Source: Cladorhizidae sp. MBARI D1340-BT2
Taxonomy: Eukaryota > Porifera > Demospongiae > Poecilosclerida > Cladorhizidae
Direction of reading: 5' to 3'
Length of the DNA: 64,000 nucleotides
NCBI GenBank assembly: GCA_028752905.1
Contig: JAQNBH010000007.1
Location: forward strand, 19,860,816-19,924,815
The translations under genes were made by a program, and so were the position numbers. The notes beneath the pieces were generated by a model. It ran no database searches and was not told the DNA's origin. It was given only the letters and a program-made list of their open reading frames with translations. Positions 46,960 through 59,199 of this stretch are shown piece after piece (the stretch's first letter is position 1; each line of letters starts with the position of its first letter).

Positions 46960-47945
46960 ATTGTTTAATTGCCTGGGAGTGGGTGCTGGCCGTGGACATG
47001 AACATGAACTTAAAGGGAGACAGCAACAAGCTTTGGCAGGGTGGAGATGTTAGGAAGGATTTGTAGACAACATTGCTTCCAGGAATGATCCAATATTTCT
47101 GGACGATCATTTTGTGAAACAGCGATTTCCAATTATTCATTAACCACATTAGTGTAAAGGAATGACTTAGAGAATTCCTCAGCGTCTGCCTACAGAAGAC
47201 CCAAATACCATCTATCTGGTGCCTTGCAAAGATCAGTGCCATTGTAAAACAGAACAAGCCCAATGGTGCCCCAGCTATTTACCACCCAACTTCCTTGCTT
47301 AGCCTCACCTACAAACTGATTAAGAGAGTCATTCTGAAAAGAATCAAAGACATTGTGGAATCATTTCTTCCCAATCAGCAAGCTGGCTTCTGGAAAAATC
47401 ATGACCAAATCACAAGGCTTGTTATCGAATCAGCTTCAAAGAAAGCATAATTATGGCCTGGCCTTTGTTAACTTGTCTGCATCGTATGATACAGTCTGGC
47501 ACAGAGGCCTATACCTAAAACTGATCACTGATGTGAAATTGATAAAGGTTATGATGCTGTTGGTGCAAAACAGGAAGTTTCACTTAGTAGTAGCGAGTGC
47601 ACTCGGAAGTGCAAGCTTTGCCCCAGCGGTCAGACCTAGCACAGACACTATTCAGCATAGACATTTCTGACATGCCCAAAACAAACTTCAGCTTTAGGAT
47701 ATCCTAGGATTTTAACTCTATTGTGGGTGCTCTAGAGCAAGACATTACAGAAATCAGCTAATTATGGCACTTCAAGCAACCATCTTCTCTGTTTTCCATC
47801 TTGCCAACAGAAAAGTTAACACTCAACAAAATGTCTCCGCCATTGTCAGTTGACTCAACCATCCCAGTCCTTGACAGAAATCTTACCTTCTCAGTCCATC
47901 TAGAGAAAGTGAGCCAAAAAGTAATGTCAGAGTTATAACCTGATT
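46960..47945 (+). pseudogene. non-LTR retrotransposon (LINE) relic
   Basis: Broken frames on the + strand carry a reverse-transcriptase N-part: KQNKPNGAPAIYHPTSLLSL near 47247-47305, RVILKRIKDIVESFLPNQQA near 47327-47385, AGFWKNHDQITRLVIESA, and LAFVNLSASYDTVWHRGLYL near 47459-47516 (compare the LINE motif AAYDTVWHRGL). A trailing LDRNLTFSVHLEK near 47869-47910 resembles the end of the same domain. The YADD box and endonuclease are lost. Confidence 0.75.
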
Positions 47946-50377
47946 AGGAAATGAGTTGTGGCGCTTAATAATCCACTCAAACCTGATTTTTCTGTGGCAG
48001 GCAGTGACACATTGCATTTTTCTGTCCATAGAGCTTGCAGGATTTAAGGAGGAGAGGGCTCTGCCATGCTTATGGACAAAACTTTCAATGTGTTGCTGCC
48101 TGCCACAGGCAAATCTGGTGGTTATTTAATGTGAATGGAATATTAAGCTAGTAGAGCACACCAAGCTAAACTATCTGCTAGGACAATGCATTGTTTTATC
48201 CCATACTACTTGTATTTCCTGTTGTAGAAGGGACCTATAATATGTTGAAGTCTTATACCTATGAGAGTTATACTCATGATCTAAAGTTTGATTCACAGGA
48301 ATTTTTTTCTTTCGTACCTTGAATCCATGAAGTGCCTCATCGAAAACAGTGGGTCAACATTGGAGGTTGGCGGGTGTTTGTTGCGGTTCCTTCTGTCAGT
48401 TCAAATGGTATTCGAATGCATCCTATTCAGTCAGAGGTATAATTACGTAGCTACTTAAGTAGCTGAATTATTATAAAGTATTTGCATAAGCCATAACCAT
48501 TGATGCATGCTCACCTGCAAAATATTTACACTAGAGTAAAAGTGGAAATTTCATGATCCTTTTGTTCCAACAATCATAAAGATACCAATGGAAAATTTAC
48601 AAAATTCATGCCTATGCATACCTGTTAGTAAGTTAAAAAAATCGAGTGTACATGACCATGTACTCACATTTTTCGTGACAAATGAAAAAACTCATTCCAT
48701 GCAGTAAGATTTTCTCTAGCCACTGGTGCTAATTTCAGCTGTAAATATAGCTCTTAACAATCTGGAGTTAGACATGTTGCAAAATCAGGCACTCAGTTTT
48801 TGAGGTACCCCCACCTTATCTGCAGTAACTTGGGTATAATTAAACTGATGCAAAATGTTTTAGTAAAAATTAAAAAAAGAGAACACACAGAGACTATATA
48901 TCAAGTCCATTATGGCAATAGTGAAGTGTGCGGAATCTATGGAGCTCCAAATTCTTAACCATAGCACCTTCTATTTTATCGTTTCCTCCTAAAAAAAAAA
49001 CAATGTAAAATCGACTGATAAATGTGTTAATATCATATTCACAGGGGACTTATTTACTCCGGCAGCATCAGAAAGGAGAATTCCGTGGAACTCATGCAAC
49101 CTTCCCTAGATTCACCGCTCTAAAGGGTCATCAAAATGTCTATGGTCTTCATGGTTATGTTCTTATTTGTTTCCTTCCATTTTGGACTGGTCTATTAATA
49201 GCTAGGAGTCTTTGTTCTATATATTATATATATTCATGAATTGTGTTTGTGGCCAAATGCTTGAACAAGAGGATGTGGATGATAGCTCAACCTTACCGGA
49301 TCTTGTAAGACTCTTTTTCCATAGGCTATATATATGTATAAGAATTTAATTACTCTATTGAAAATTTATTGCACTACACTAGGTGAAGAGACAGCTCAGA
49401 AATAGAACTGTATGTTGACTTACTCAATCATTGAAAGTGTAGCTATCATTAGCTCTGATATTTTATATTTCTGTATTTGTCATTATATGATGTAGTGACA
49501 TTGAAGACGTTAATTATTATGAGGATAATAGAAAAGTGTTAAATACTAGGTCTCACTAGAAGCTCCCACACCATCCTTCAACTGTCTACTTTTACTTGTC
49601 CATTTACCATTTACTCTGCTCATCCATCACCTTTCCAACTAACTCTTCTGCCATCTACTCTAACTGAACATTACCCCTTAACTTCCTGTCAAACCACTCC
49701 CAGTTAAAAAGTTTAAATGTACTGGTGCATATTTGATTGGTCAGATGCGCTGGACCTGATGCTGGATTAGAACTCAGGTCTACTCCAACGTCTCCTAGTG
49801 TTTCTCTTCGTTCGACGAAATGGAGGGAAGGAGAATGTTCACAAATTGACAATAGGATGATAGGACGGTTTCGGAGGATCTGGTGACCTCGAGTATTTGG
49901 TGACCCCCGGTCCTAGGATCCAGTAATCCTTTAGGATTCTGTGACCCCCCTCACCTTCCCAGGCAAACTTCTTATCCTCGTCTTGATGAAGTAGCTGGAA
50001 GGGACACCTCTACCGTCAGCGACTAGGGGCTCCACTAGCGGTGTCCACTTGCTACTTCTTCCAAAGTTTAGCTTGGCCATCGCTGACTTTATACAGAGTA
50101 CAAACCATAGATTGTAGACCCTCGGAGACTGGTAACAAATCTCTTTGACTAGCTCTTGGTGTCTGTACTTCAATTTACATATTTTTCTACATCAACACAT
50201 CACTATTCCACATTGTCATAAGTTTATAATAATAAATGTGAAAGGGAAAATAGCAAGTTTCAACAAGTAGCTAGGATTACACACTTTATTATGAAAGTGC
50301 TTAGTATTGCTAGCTAGATTGGTTATGATCTTATTGCACTATTGACTGAGATTGAAAATAAAAGTACTCTTTTCAAC
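47946..50377. other. non-coding sequence with two exon-like fragments
   Basis: At about 48330-48437 a frame EVPHRKQWVNIGGWRVFVAV ends at a GTATAA donor in phase 0. At 49045 an acceptor opens GTYLLRQHQKGEFRGTHATF in phase 0. A TGA lies upstream in the first frame, so this may be a decayed element. No family recognised. The rest holds nothing I can name. Confidence 0.25.
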
Positions 50378-50530
50378 CAACTCTCAGTTGACATAATGTA
50401 GAGACAATCACTTTCTCAATCATCAACTTGAATTTTCTCACTTGACATTTTGGCTAGATGAGAGTTAGACCATCTAACTGAAACATTAAGTGAGAAAATT
50501 CAAATTGATGATTGAGAAGAGAAGAGTATT
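50378..50530. mobile_element. MITE copy G
   Basis: The left arm AACTCTCAGTTGACATAATG leads to ACTTTCTCAATCATCAACTT. The right arm has CAAATTGATGATTGAGAAGA, with inner arms TCTCACTTGACATTTTGG and AACATTAAGTGAGAAAAT. Confidence 0.8.
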
Positions 50531-50786
50531 GTTTATCTCATCGCTTGTTTTGGAAATGGTCAAAAAGATCAAACAATTGTGGATTTCCCCCTAAAGGTGG
50601 TCAGTATCACCAAAATGACTATGATAACAATATATAGTTAGCTAGATTATATTAGGTTCACTATTTTAAGCAGAAGTCAACTGCTTTCTGGCATTTGATA
50701 TGATGCAGTCAGAGGATTGTTTATTATGGATAATAATATTCATTAAAACAACAGAAATATAAGGAAGTTAAAGGTGGTAATATATA

Positions 50787-51170
50787 CAGTGCAGCCTTGC
50801 TGATCCCAATGGGCCTGTACATATGTAGGTGTTGGGATTGGTGGACTGTATACCTTATACTGTAGTTATAATAACTTATACAGCATTACATGTGCACATG
50901 CAACTACAATAAACTACACAGGGAAATATTCAGTTAGCTTCTTCTGAGTAATGGTGGCCAGCTTAAAGTACAGTATACTAAATGTTGGCTGGGTTTTAAA
51001 AAGTGAACAGTGTATTGTAACTTGCAAACACTACAAACAACTGCTTGGTTTGTGTGGAGCACTATTTTGTAGAACCACTTCAAATTGGCAAGCCTATGTA
51101 TATAATTGCTAATCGCTATTCAGATTGGGAGGGTTATATTAGCCCAGTTCGGATTAGCTAGGCTGCACTG
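50787..51170. mobile_element. 384-bp pogo/Tigger-type MITE with TA flanks
   Basis: Ends CAGTGCAGCCTTGCTGATCC (50787) and the inverse GGATTAGCTAGGCTGCACTG (ending 51170) match at 18 of 20 positions, in the wording of pogo/Tigger ends (CAGT..A.CCTCGCTAATCC). TA lies directly outside both ends (50785-50786 and 51171-51172), the expected target duplication. There is no transposase. Confidence 0.8.
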
Positions 51171-51227
51171 TAATAGATAATTATTAACATATATATGCAT
51201 GAATGTATAATTTTTTTGTGTATATAG

Positions 51228-52366
51228 GAATTTGAAGTTGGTTCTCATGTTCTCATGAGGAATTCTAAATGTGACAGCAGGAAAAGAGACAAAGTGTTTC
51301 CTAAATGGAGTGACCCATACGAAATTGTCGAACAAAACAATCAAAAGCCTTTCCAGTTGCCTAACCTCAAGTCTAACATTACTCATACCAATGCTGACAG
51401 ACTAAAAGTGTACAGAGAATCATCTGCAAACAATCCATCAGCAGGAAGAAAAAAAGCTACCAAGTCTGCGCAAAAAATAAGGAAGAGTGAGTAAATTTTG
51501 ATATTTATTGGTTATTTGGTGAATGTTGCTTATAAAAGTGTACATGTCATGCAGAAATCTACTAACTGTGCAATATTAATATCCAAAGGAAGTTTACAAA
51601 AGGAATGAAGAAGGAGCTGGAAACTGGAAAATGGCTAACTAACGAGCACATCGCTTTGGTACAGGAACTTATTCAAAATGAATGCCCAAATATTTCTGTG
51701 TTGCAGTCCCCCACTTTTGGTTCCAAATGATGGTTTCTCACATGTACAATGTCATTCAGAGGAAACTAATCCAAATCCATAACATCAATGGCAACCACTG
51801 GGTCATACAAATCCATAACATCAATGGCAACCACTGGGTTACGTCTGGCAGTAAGGATACACAAGTGACAGTCTTGGATGGCAAGTGAGTGGAGAGTGGC
51901 ATGAGCCCATCATTGACCCATGATCTGCCATTTGTTCATCGAAGACCTGGAAGGTCCGGTGGGGACACAGTTAGTTGTCCATGTCCCAGGGGTGCAACAG
52001 CAAAAGGGTGCAAGTCACCGTGGTGTCTTTGCTATCGCATATGAGTACCACATGGCCAGGGGTGATGCCATTGAAGATATGGAATTCAACCAAGAAATAA
52101 TGCGAAGTCATTTATTCGATTGTTTCAGCCATGGGAAGTTACTTCCATTCCTTCTACTAAAAGAAAAGCATTTTCAATGAAAAAAAATCGCTACCCATAT
52201 ACCTCTATTGATATTTATTGCTCATGTAAAGATGCCAGAGACATGTGGGAACATGACTCACTGTGACAATCATGAGTGAGTGTAGTACCACTTAAAGTGT
52301 CAGGACTTGAGGCCTCACTAACCAAACAACACTGAGCATTGGCTTTGCAGAGATTGTAAAGCTTAG
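51228..52366 (+). pseudogene. integrase tail, C48 (Ulp1/adenain-type) protease and PHD finger relic
   Basis: Three parts in order: an integrase C-terminal segment (EFEVGSHVLMRNSKCDSRKR, KVFPKWSDPYEIVE) of the Gypsy/Ginger kind; a C48 cysteine-protease-like part with the His-Trp pair (NINGNHWV, 51785-51840), TVLDGK, and a final GASHRGVFAIAY where family members have D-C-G, so the catalytic Cys codon TGT is CGT here (near 52020); and a C-terminal PHD-type finger (YCSCK, CDN, FHLKC, WLCRDCK, near 52215-52360). This composition is that of sponge elements often annotated KRAB-A domain-containing 2-like. Frameshifts and stops are present, and a 30-bp tandem duplication around NINGNHWV adds a second copy. 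Confidence 0.65.
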
Positions 52367-52599
52367 TTAGTATATGTTTGCTTTTATTGAAATATCTACT
52401 GTATTAATGCTGGGGGTCATTTCTCACTGTGGCTTTGTATATAGGTTGCAATGAAAGGGGGGAGGGGTTGGTAAAAGGTGTCACAAGATACTGCATTCTA
52501 GAGAAGAGCCAGAAAACTACATTTTCCATACATACAGAGACTGAAATACATCAGGCAACTCTATTGTTCACACAAATGCATGTGGTCACAGTTTCCTCG

Positions 52600-54245
52600 C
52601 TCAAATGCACTCCATCCTAACTATTCGGTAAAGCAAATATCCCAGCCAAGCTCCTCTAAGTTGAAATCATCAGATGTTTCCTCACTCAAATACACTCATC
52701 CTCAGGTAGATCACAATTTAATAAGACTTCCCCCTGGCCTAGCCACTAGAAATGGAATCCACTCAACCCTCAGATGAGGGGCTAGTATCCCATGAGATGG
52801 TGAACTCAACATAGATAGCTTATAATTATTGATTGGTAATCCCACTCCTGATCCATTTATTTTGAAAGAGTGAATTTCCGGTCATGGATAGGTCACAACA
52901 AACTGGGGTGAGGTCACTCCATCCAGCGGTAGGTAACTGCACAAGGGGTTATTGTGTTCTCTCAGATAGGTCACAACTTAGTAAGACATATTACTGGTCT
53001 AGCCGCACTAAAATGCAACCTTTAGATGTCTCTAAAATCTAGTCTATTTACACTAAAATGAATTGCCACCTCAGAATAGCAAGACAGGGGTCATTCCATC
53101 CCATAGTAGGTCACTATACAGTGACCGGGGCTCACTGATACAGTGACCCTCAGAGTTATTTTAAAGGGAAAGGGGTCATCATGTACTACAACACCTTTCA
53201 TGCGTCGTACCTGAAATGCACTGTAACACCTGCTAGACAGGTCACAACAACCTGGGGGAGGGTTCTCCATCCAGAGGAAGGAGGGGTCACTGTTTTCTCT
53301 CACTCAAATCCACTCCATTCTCAGATAGGTCACAACTAAGCAAGACAAATATTTTGGCCCAGATATTCTAAATTGCTGTCTGCCTCACTGAAATCAGTAT
53401 CTAAAATGAACTGCATCCTCGGAAGATCATGGAAAGCAAGGTGGTCACAGTCAAGTAGAGAGGTGACTGTTTCCTTAGAATCTGCACTCCATCCTCAGAT
53501 AGAACACAAATAACTACTCCAATAACAGTTCTACTCTATTTATGCTCAAATCAACTGCCTCCCAGATGACCATTGAATATTGAGAGAAATGTCACTCCAT
53601 CCCGTAGGCCACTATACAGTGAATGGGGGTCACTGAGAACTAGTATACAGTGACCCCCAGTGTTTAAGGGGCGGTCACCAGATACTGCAACACCTGTCAT
53701 GCATTGCACCTGAAATGCACGTAACACCTGCTTAGCAGGTCACAACAAACTTGGGGTAGGGTACTCCACTCAGAGGTAGGAGAGTCACTGTCACTGTTCT
53801 CTGTCACTGTTCTCTCAATCAAATTCACTCAGATAGGTCTCAACTAAGACAAATATTTTCCCCTAGCTATTCTAAGATGCAGTCCTCAGCTGTCTGCCTC
53901 ACTGAAATCATAGTATCTAAATTGAACTGCATCCTCGGAAGATCATGGATAGCGAGGCAGTTACAGTCAAGTACAGAGGTCACTGTTTCCTTACACAACT
54001 GTGCTCCATCCTCAGATAGGACAGAACTAATATCTTGGCAACTATTCCAATAACAGATGCTTTATTCCTCTCATTGAATCTAGTGCTAAACTCAGCTGAT
54101 CATCGACGAGAAGGGAGGTCACTCGATCCCTGGTAGGTTACTGTATACTAGGATAGAGTGACTGTATCCTGGTACTTGGTGACAGGGGATCACTTAGAAG
54201 TAGGACCCAGTGACCAGGGTCATTTTAAAGGGGGGGTCACCAGAT
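52600..54245. repeat. tandem repeat of roughly 0.5 kb, diverged
   Basis: Successive blocks share wording such as GGTCACAACAAACTGGGG (52893, 53230, 53740), TGCAACACCT near 53690, and TGACCCCCAGTG. Spacing is about 340 and 510 bp, so the units are irregular. Related blocks reappear at 57080-57235 beyond the LINE. Confidence 0.7.
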
Positions 54246-55700
54246 ACTGCAACAATGGGACGAAACGAATCATCATATTGTGAACCAGGAGGGGAGGGGA
54301 CCAAAGATCATTCCTCAGCTCACCATACAACAGTTCCTTTCTCCTCTGCCACCACTTCCCTACCCAATACATAACACACTCGCCCACCTCCTCCATCACT
54401 GCATCACTTACTCCCTCCACATCTTTCCCCAACAGCAATGCCACCTTTCCATCCTTACCCACTCTTCTAAATTCATCCAGCCACTGTCCTGCCCCTACAA
54501 TTCTGCGCACCTCATATATCAGTACCAGCCAATCCCTCTTTCCCAATATCTCCTCACCAATCCTCCAATGCACTCCTGCTTCCTTCTTCCCTACTACCAT
54601 GACATTGCTCTTCTTGCTATTAAACTTCATCTTCCACCTTAACATGTACACCTGAACCACATCCAACATGGCTTGCAGTTCCACCCCTGAGTCCGCCAGA
54701 AGAAGAACATCATCGGCATATATAAGTGCCCCACACCAATAGCCTTCCACCTTGACTCCTAGCTCAGCTCTCTCCAACTCCTCTGCCATTCCCATCAAAT
54801 AAATATTGAAGAGAAGCGGAGACAAAGGACATCCCTATCTAAGTCCATTCTCCACAGCGAACCACCTTGACCTCCTTCCATTCAATATCACCATCATCTC
54901 CACCCCACTATACAATCCTACACATACCTTCACAAGTTTCTCCTCTACTCCATATTGCCTCAACTTCTACCACAGTTCCTCCCTCCACACACTGTCATAT
55001 GCCTTGCTTATGTCCAGGAAAGCCAGATATGAACTTTTCTTCTTGCTCTTCTTCACTTCACAAGCTCCTCTTAACACCAACAACTGGTCTGAACATCTCT
55101 TCCGACTCCTAAATCCTCCTTGTGCTTCCATCAAAATCCTATCCTCAGCAAACACTCCCAACCTCCTCGCCAACACTCTCACAAACACCTTCACCACACT
55201 ACAACACAATGAAATTCCCCTATAATTTCCTACTTTGTCCTCATCGCCATCTTTGTGGAGAGGTTAACTCCTCTTCCAGTCCATTGGCAGCACTCAATCC
55301 TCATCACCACATTTATCACCTGCACCATCACCTCCACCAACCTTCTACCTCCATACATTAGAATCCCATTCAACATTCCATCAGGGCCTGGTGCCTTTCC
55401 TCTCTTCAAACACTTCATTACCTCTACTACTTCTTCCCAACTTACTTCTTCACAACACATACCCAACTCATGCCCACCCACTTCTCCCATCTCTAATTCT
55501 TGTACTGTGACATCCTCTTTTTTCCTCCCCAGCTCTTCCCAGTGTTTTGCCATCACCTCCAACACCTTGTCTTCCTCCTCCACCATCCTTCCCTCATCAT
55601 CTTTCACTCCTTTTACCCTTCTCTCCTTCCTCTTTGCTCTTAAATCATTCCAAAACAGCTTCTCACCCTGCTCTCTATAGTTCTCTTCCTCAATTCCTTC
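54220..55700 (-). pseudogene. non-LTR retrotransposon (LINE) relic with YADD box
   Basis: Minus strand, 5' at about 55700. RT motifs run in order: WEEVVEVMKCLKRGKAPGPD, NYRGISLCC, AQGGFRSRKRCSDQL, LAFLDISKAYDSVWREELW, GCPLSPLLFNIYL and ALIYADDVLLLADS. YADD is the catalytic box. Two stops and several frameshifts break it, and no endonuclease part is present upstream, so the copy is 5'-truncated. The array blocks on both sides share wording (ACCAGATACTGCAAC near 54240 and ACCAGATCCTGCAAC near 57210), suggesting that the element entered the array. Confidence 0.8.
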
Positions 55701-55767
55701 TTCGCTTTCCTGATAGTCTTTTTTACTTCCTTTCTTGCTTCTCTATAATTATATAGTCATCCCATAG

Positions 55768-56170
<403 letters not shown>

Positions 56171-59100
56171 TTATTTATTATTGCAAATATTCTTTCTATT
56201 ATTGTAACTATTCTTATTATTATTATTATTGCAACTATATTATTATTATTACTGTTGCTCTTTTCAACTATTTGTATTGCCTGTCACATTGTTGTGTATG
56301 TGGTGGCCCTAACAAGCTCAACAATATCAAGTGAAACATAGATTTTTCGGGTATATAAATCAGTTAATAGCTGACAGAAAAGGATGCTAGAGTTGACACA
56401 GATACTCAAATCATCAACATGCTACAGCTATGGAGGTTGGATATGAAACTATTTCAACATATCGCTGCTCTCTATGGATAAAAAATTGGCTGCTCTCTAT
56501 GGATAAAGAATTGGCTGCAAGGTTGGCATATACAGGAAAGGTAACAGATCCATAGTCAGTAGAGGAGAGATGTGCTAACGTCGAAGGGTATATTGAAGAG
56601 ATTAAACAGCCTCTGGAGTGCAAAGTATCACTTTTAAGTTCTTGGCAGCTTCTGCATATATAGTCTTCCATTTGATACTCTGAGAATTCCTTCAGAAAGC
56701 ACTGCTAGAAGTACTGCAACATAACGATGGTAAATTCCGAAACGAAAATGTGCATGTGGAAGTAGCTATGTCTATGGTAGAGTTATGTTAAGAGTACTTA
56801 CGACTTAAGCAGCTCCCATTGCTAATCAGAAGCACACTACAAGTATGAGATCCAAACATTTCAAAACCACTTGACATCATCAATATTGACATCAATAAGG
56901 TGCAGTATTAGACGTTCAGCTAAAGGGTTTGGACAATGGCTAGAGCAAAGCAATCTAACAAGACTGAGGATTCAGCTGAATTTTTTTCCTTCCTTTTCTT
57001 CACTTGCCACTGACTTTGCCTAGCATTCACTACTAGTACTATTTATGAACTGCCTGCACAGATGTTCATCAGGGGGGGGGGGGGGGGGCGCTCTGTGTTG
57101 TGGTAGTCACTGTATACTGGGATATGGTAACTCTGGGGGTCACTGTATTCTAGTATTTGTGATTGGGGGTCACTGACAACCGGTGACTTGGGGTCATTTC
57201 AAAGATTAGTCACCAGATCCTGCAACACGGTCACAATATCGGCACTAGCGACGCTTCAATTTTGAGCATGAAATTGCAGATTCGGTCACTATGTGTTGGT
57301 TGACACGTGTTAGTTGCTTTATAATTTAATCTTCAAAATGCTGAGTCCCTTGGGACTATCTCACCCCAGTGCAGTGCAGTACAAAAAATAATAATGACAG
57401 CAAATGACTTGTTTCTAATAAACACTCATCTGATAAACATCAAGATAATGCTTGGCTATAGGGAGAGGCCATAAATCAGTCTTTCTCCTCTGCCAACATT
57501 TCACTATGCACTGCAAAATGCACCCACCCACTTCCAACATTAGGAAGAGATGAATGTGGAAAGGTTAATAGAGGCAGTGAGGTACTTTCTTATTTAGAGA
57601 TGAGGTTTCATTAATTAATGGGTGGAGTTTTTAATTAGGGGTGAAAGGTCGGAGCGATGCTAGTACGAAATAACACTTAGCACTAGAACAGCACTATATA
57701 GCAACTTTACCACCAGACGGCATGCACACACTAGCACGAATATAGCATGCGCACGACCTGCACCGTGAGATGGTTTAGCAGTGTATATGGTTTCTCTCAG
57801 CAGGCGGCAGTATAAAAGTGATAGATTTGCTTTAAAGACGGTAGATCGAGTTCTATGAAGGTTGAAAGAACTTTTAGTCTGAATTTTTATCTACTCAAAA
57901 CATCCGGCACCGCTTTCTGTAGTGGAATAGTCTCTGCTCTCTACTGATAGGTAGTTTACGTGTAGCAATCGGAAGTATTATCAACAGACACGTAAAGAAT
58001 TTACAATCAAAGCACGCCGCCATTACTAACTTCATAATAACTCTTGTAGAATTCCTTCTTCTTTCAAGTGAGCCACCTTCTCAAAATTTCTCCACTCCCC
58101 TCTCTCTCCTCTGAATTCCCACTGTTGATTTTGGTTATCTGCTATAATTATATAATCTACTCATCATTTAGCTTAATATGAAGTTGTGTTACTTTTGTTT
58201 TGGTTAGTATATATATATAGCTGCTATAAATATTGTTCTGTCCTGAGGTAGTTGTCCTGAGGTAGTTGTTATTTACTTCGAGTATCCTTTCTTGATGCCT
58301 TCTGAACGCTCCATTTTAGCGCGCGAGTTTTAGCGCGCACGTAAGATAAGCAGAGAAAAGTGCGTTTTAAAATATATACCGCGAAAATTAATTGACATCA
58401 CTGATTTTTCGACTCCGGAGCCTTACTCTTTACATGATCCTGCATCTGTTGTACTAGTCATTGTCCCTGGGAAGTACTGTTGTTGTTTAGAACCAGAAGT
58501 GATAAGGTGGTTGTATTTTTTGCTCTATATTTAATAACAATATCATAGAGGTGACTATAATATGAACACATTGAACTACTAATAAGAAGATGCACATTCA
58601 AAGCTTATTTCATGCGGACTCAAATGTTTACTATGTAGTAGCGTGGGCAAGCCATTAGCATACCATTACTAGTAGTCTCTCTATAGTTCTTCTGTATAGG
58701 GTAGTAGCTAACATAACACTCCATGATAAAACCTATCAAGTGTCTTATGTCAAACACAGCAACATAATTACTAACCAGCTGATATTTTGTTCTTGGACAT
58801 TTACTTGTAAATAATTATTTACAACGTATAACTCCGTATTTGATACTGCTCCTAAGAGAGTGCACAAAATAGGAAAGCTATTCATCTGTACACACAAAAG
58901 AAGTCCCAAAACTCAGGGGATGACAAGATCAAAATTCACGATCACGAGAGGCGAGAACAGCGAGAGGAACAAGGTCGTCACTGTCACGTGAAACCCACTA
59001 CTTATTTTTTCCGCCGCATAATTATATATATATTTTTTACGTGAAATTCAATAATGTACAAGCTACTAAAAGTTCCAACACACCAATGAAACAATGGCGA

Positions 59101-59177
59101 CAAAAAGACAGCAGCAAAAAAAAAACAAAAAAAAAAGCAAGACACAAACCACAAACAACAACAATAAAAATCCAAAA
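56171..59177. other. intergenic sequence
   Basis: Contains the repeat blocks at about 57080-57235 that resemble 52600-54245, a G run near 57073-57088, and two TTTTAGCGCGC motifs at 58315-58340. Nothing coding recognised. Confidence 0.35.
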
Positions 59178-59199
59178 TCAAACGACACCATCCACAGCT

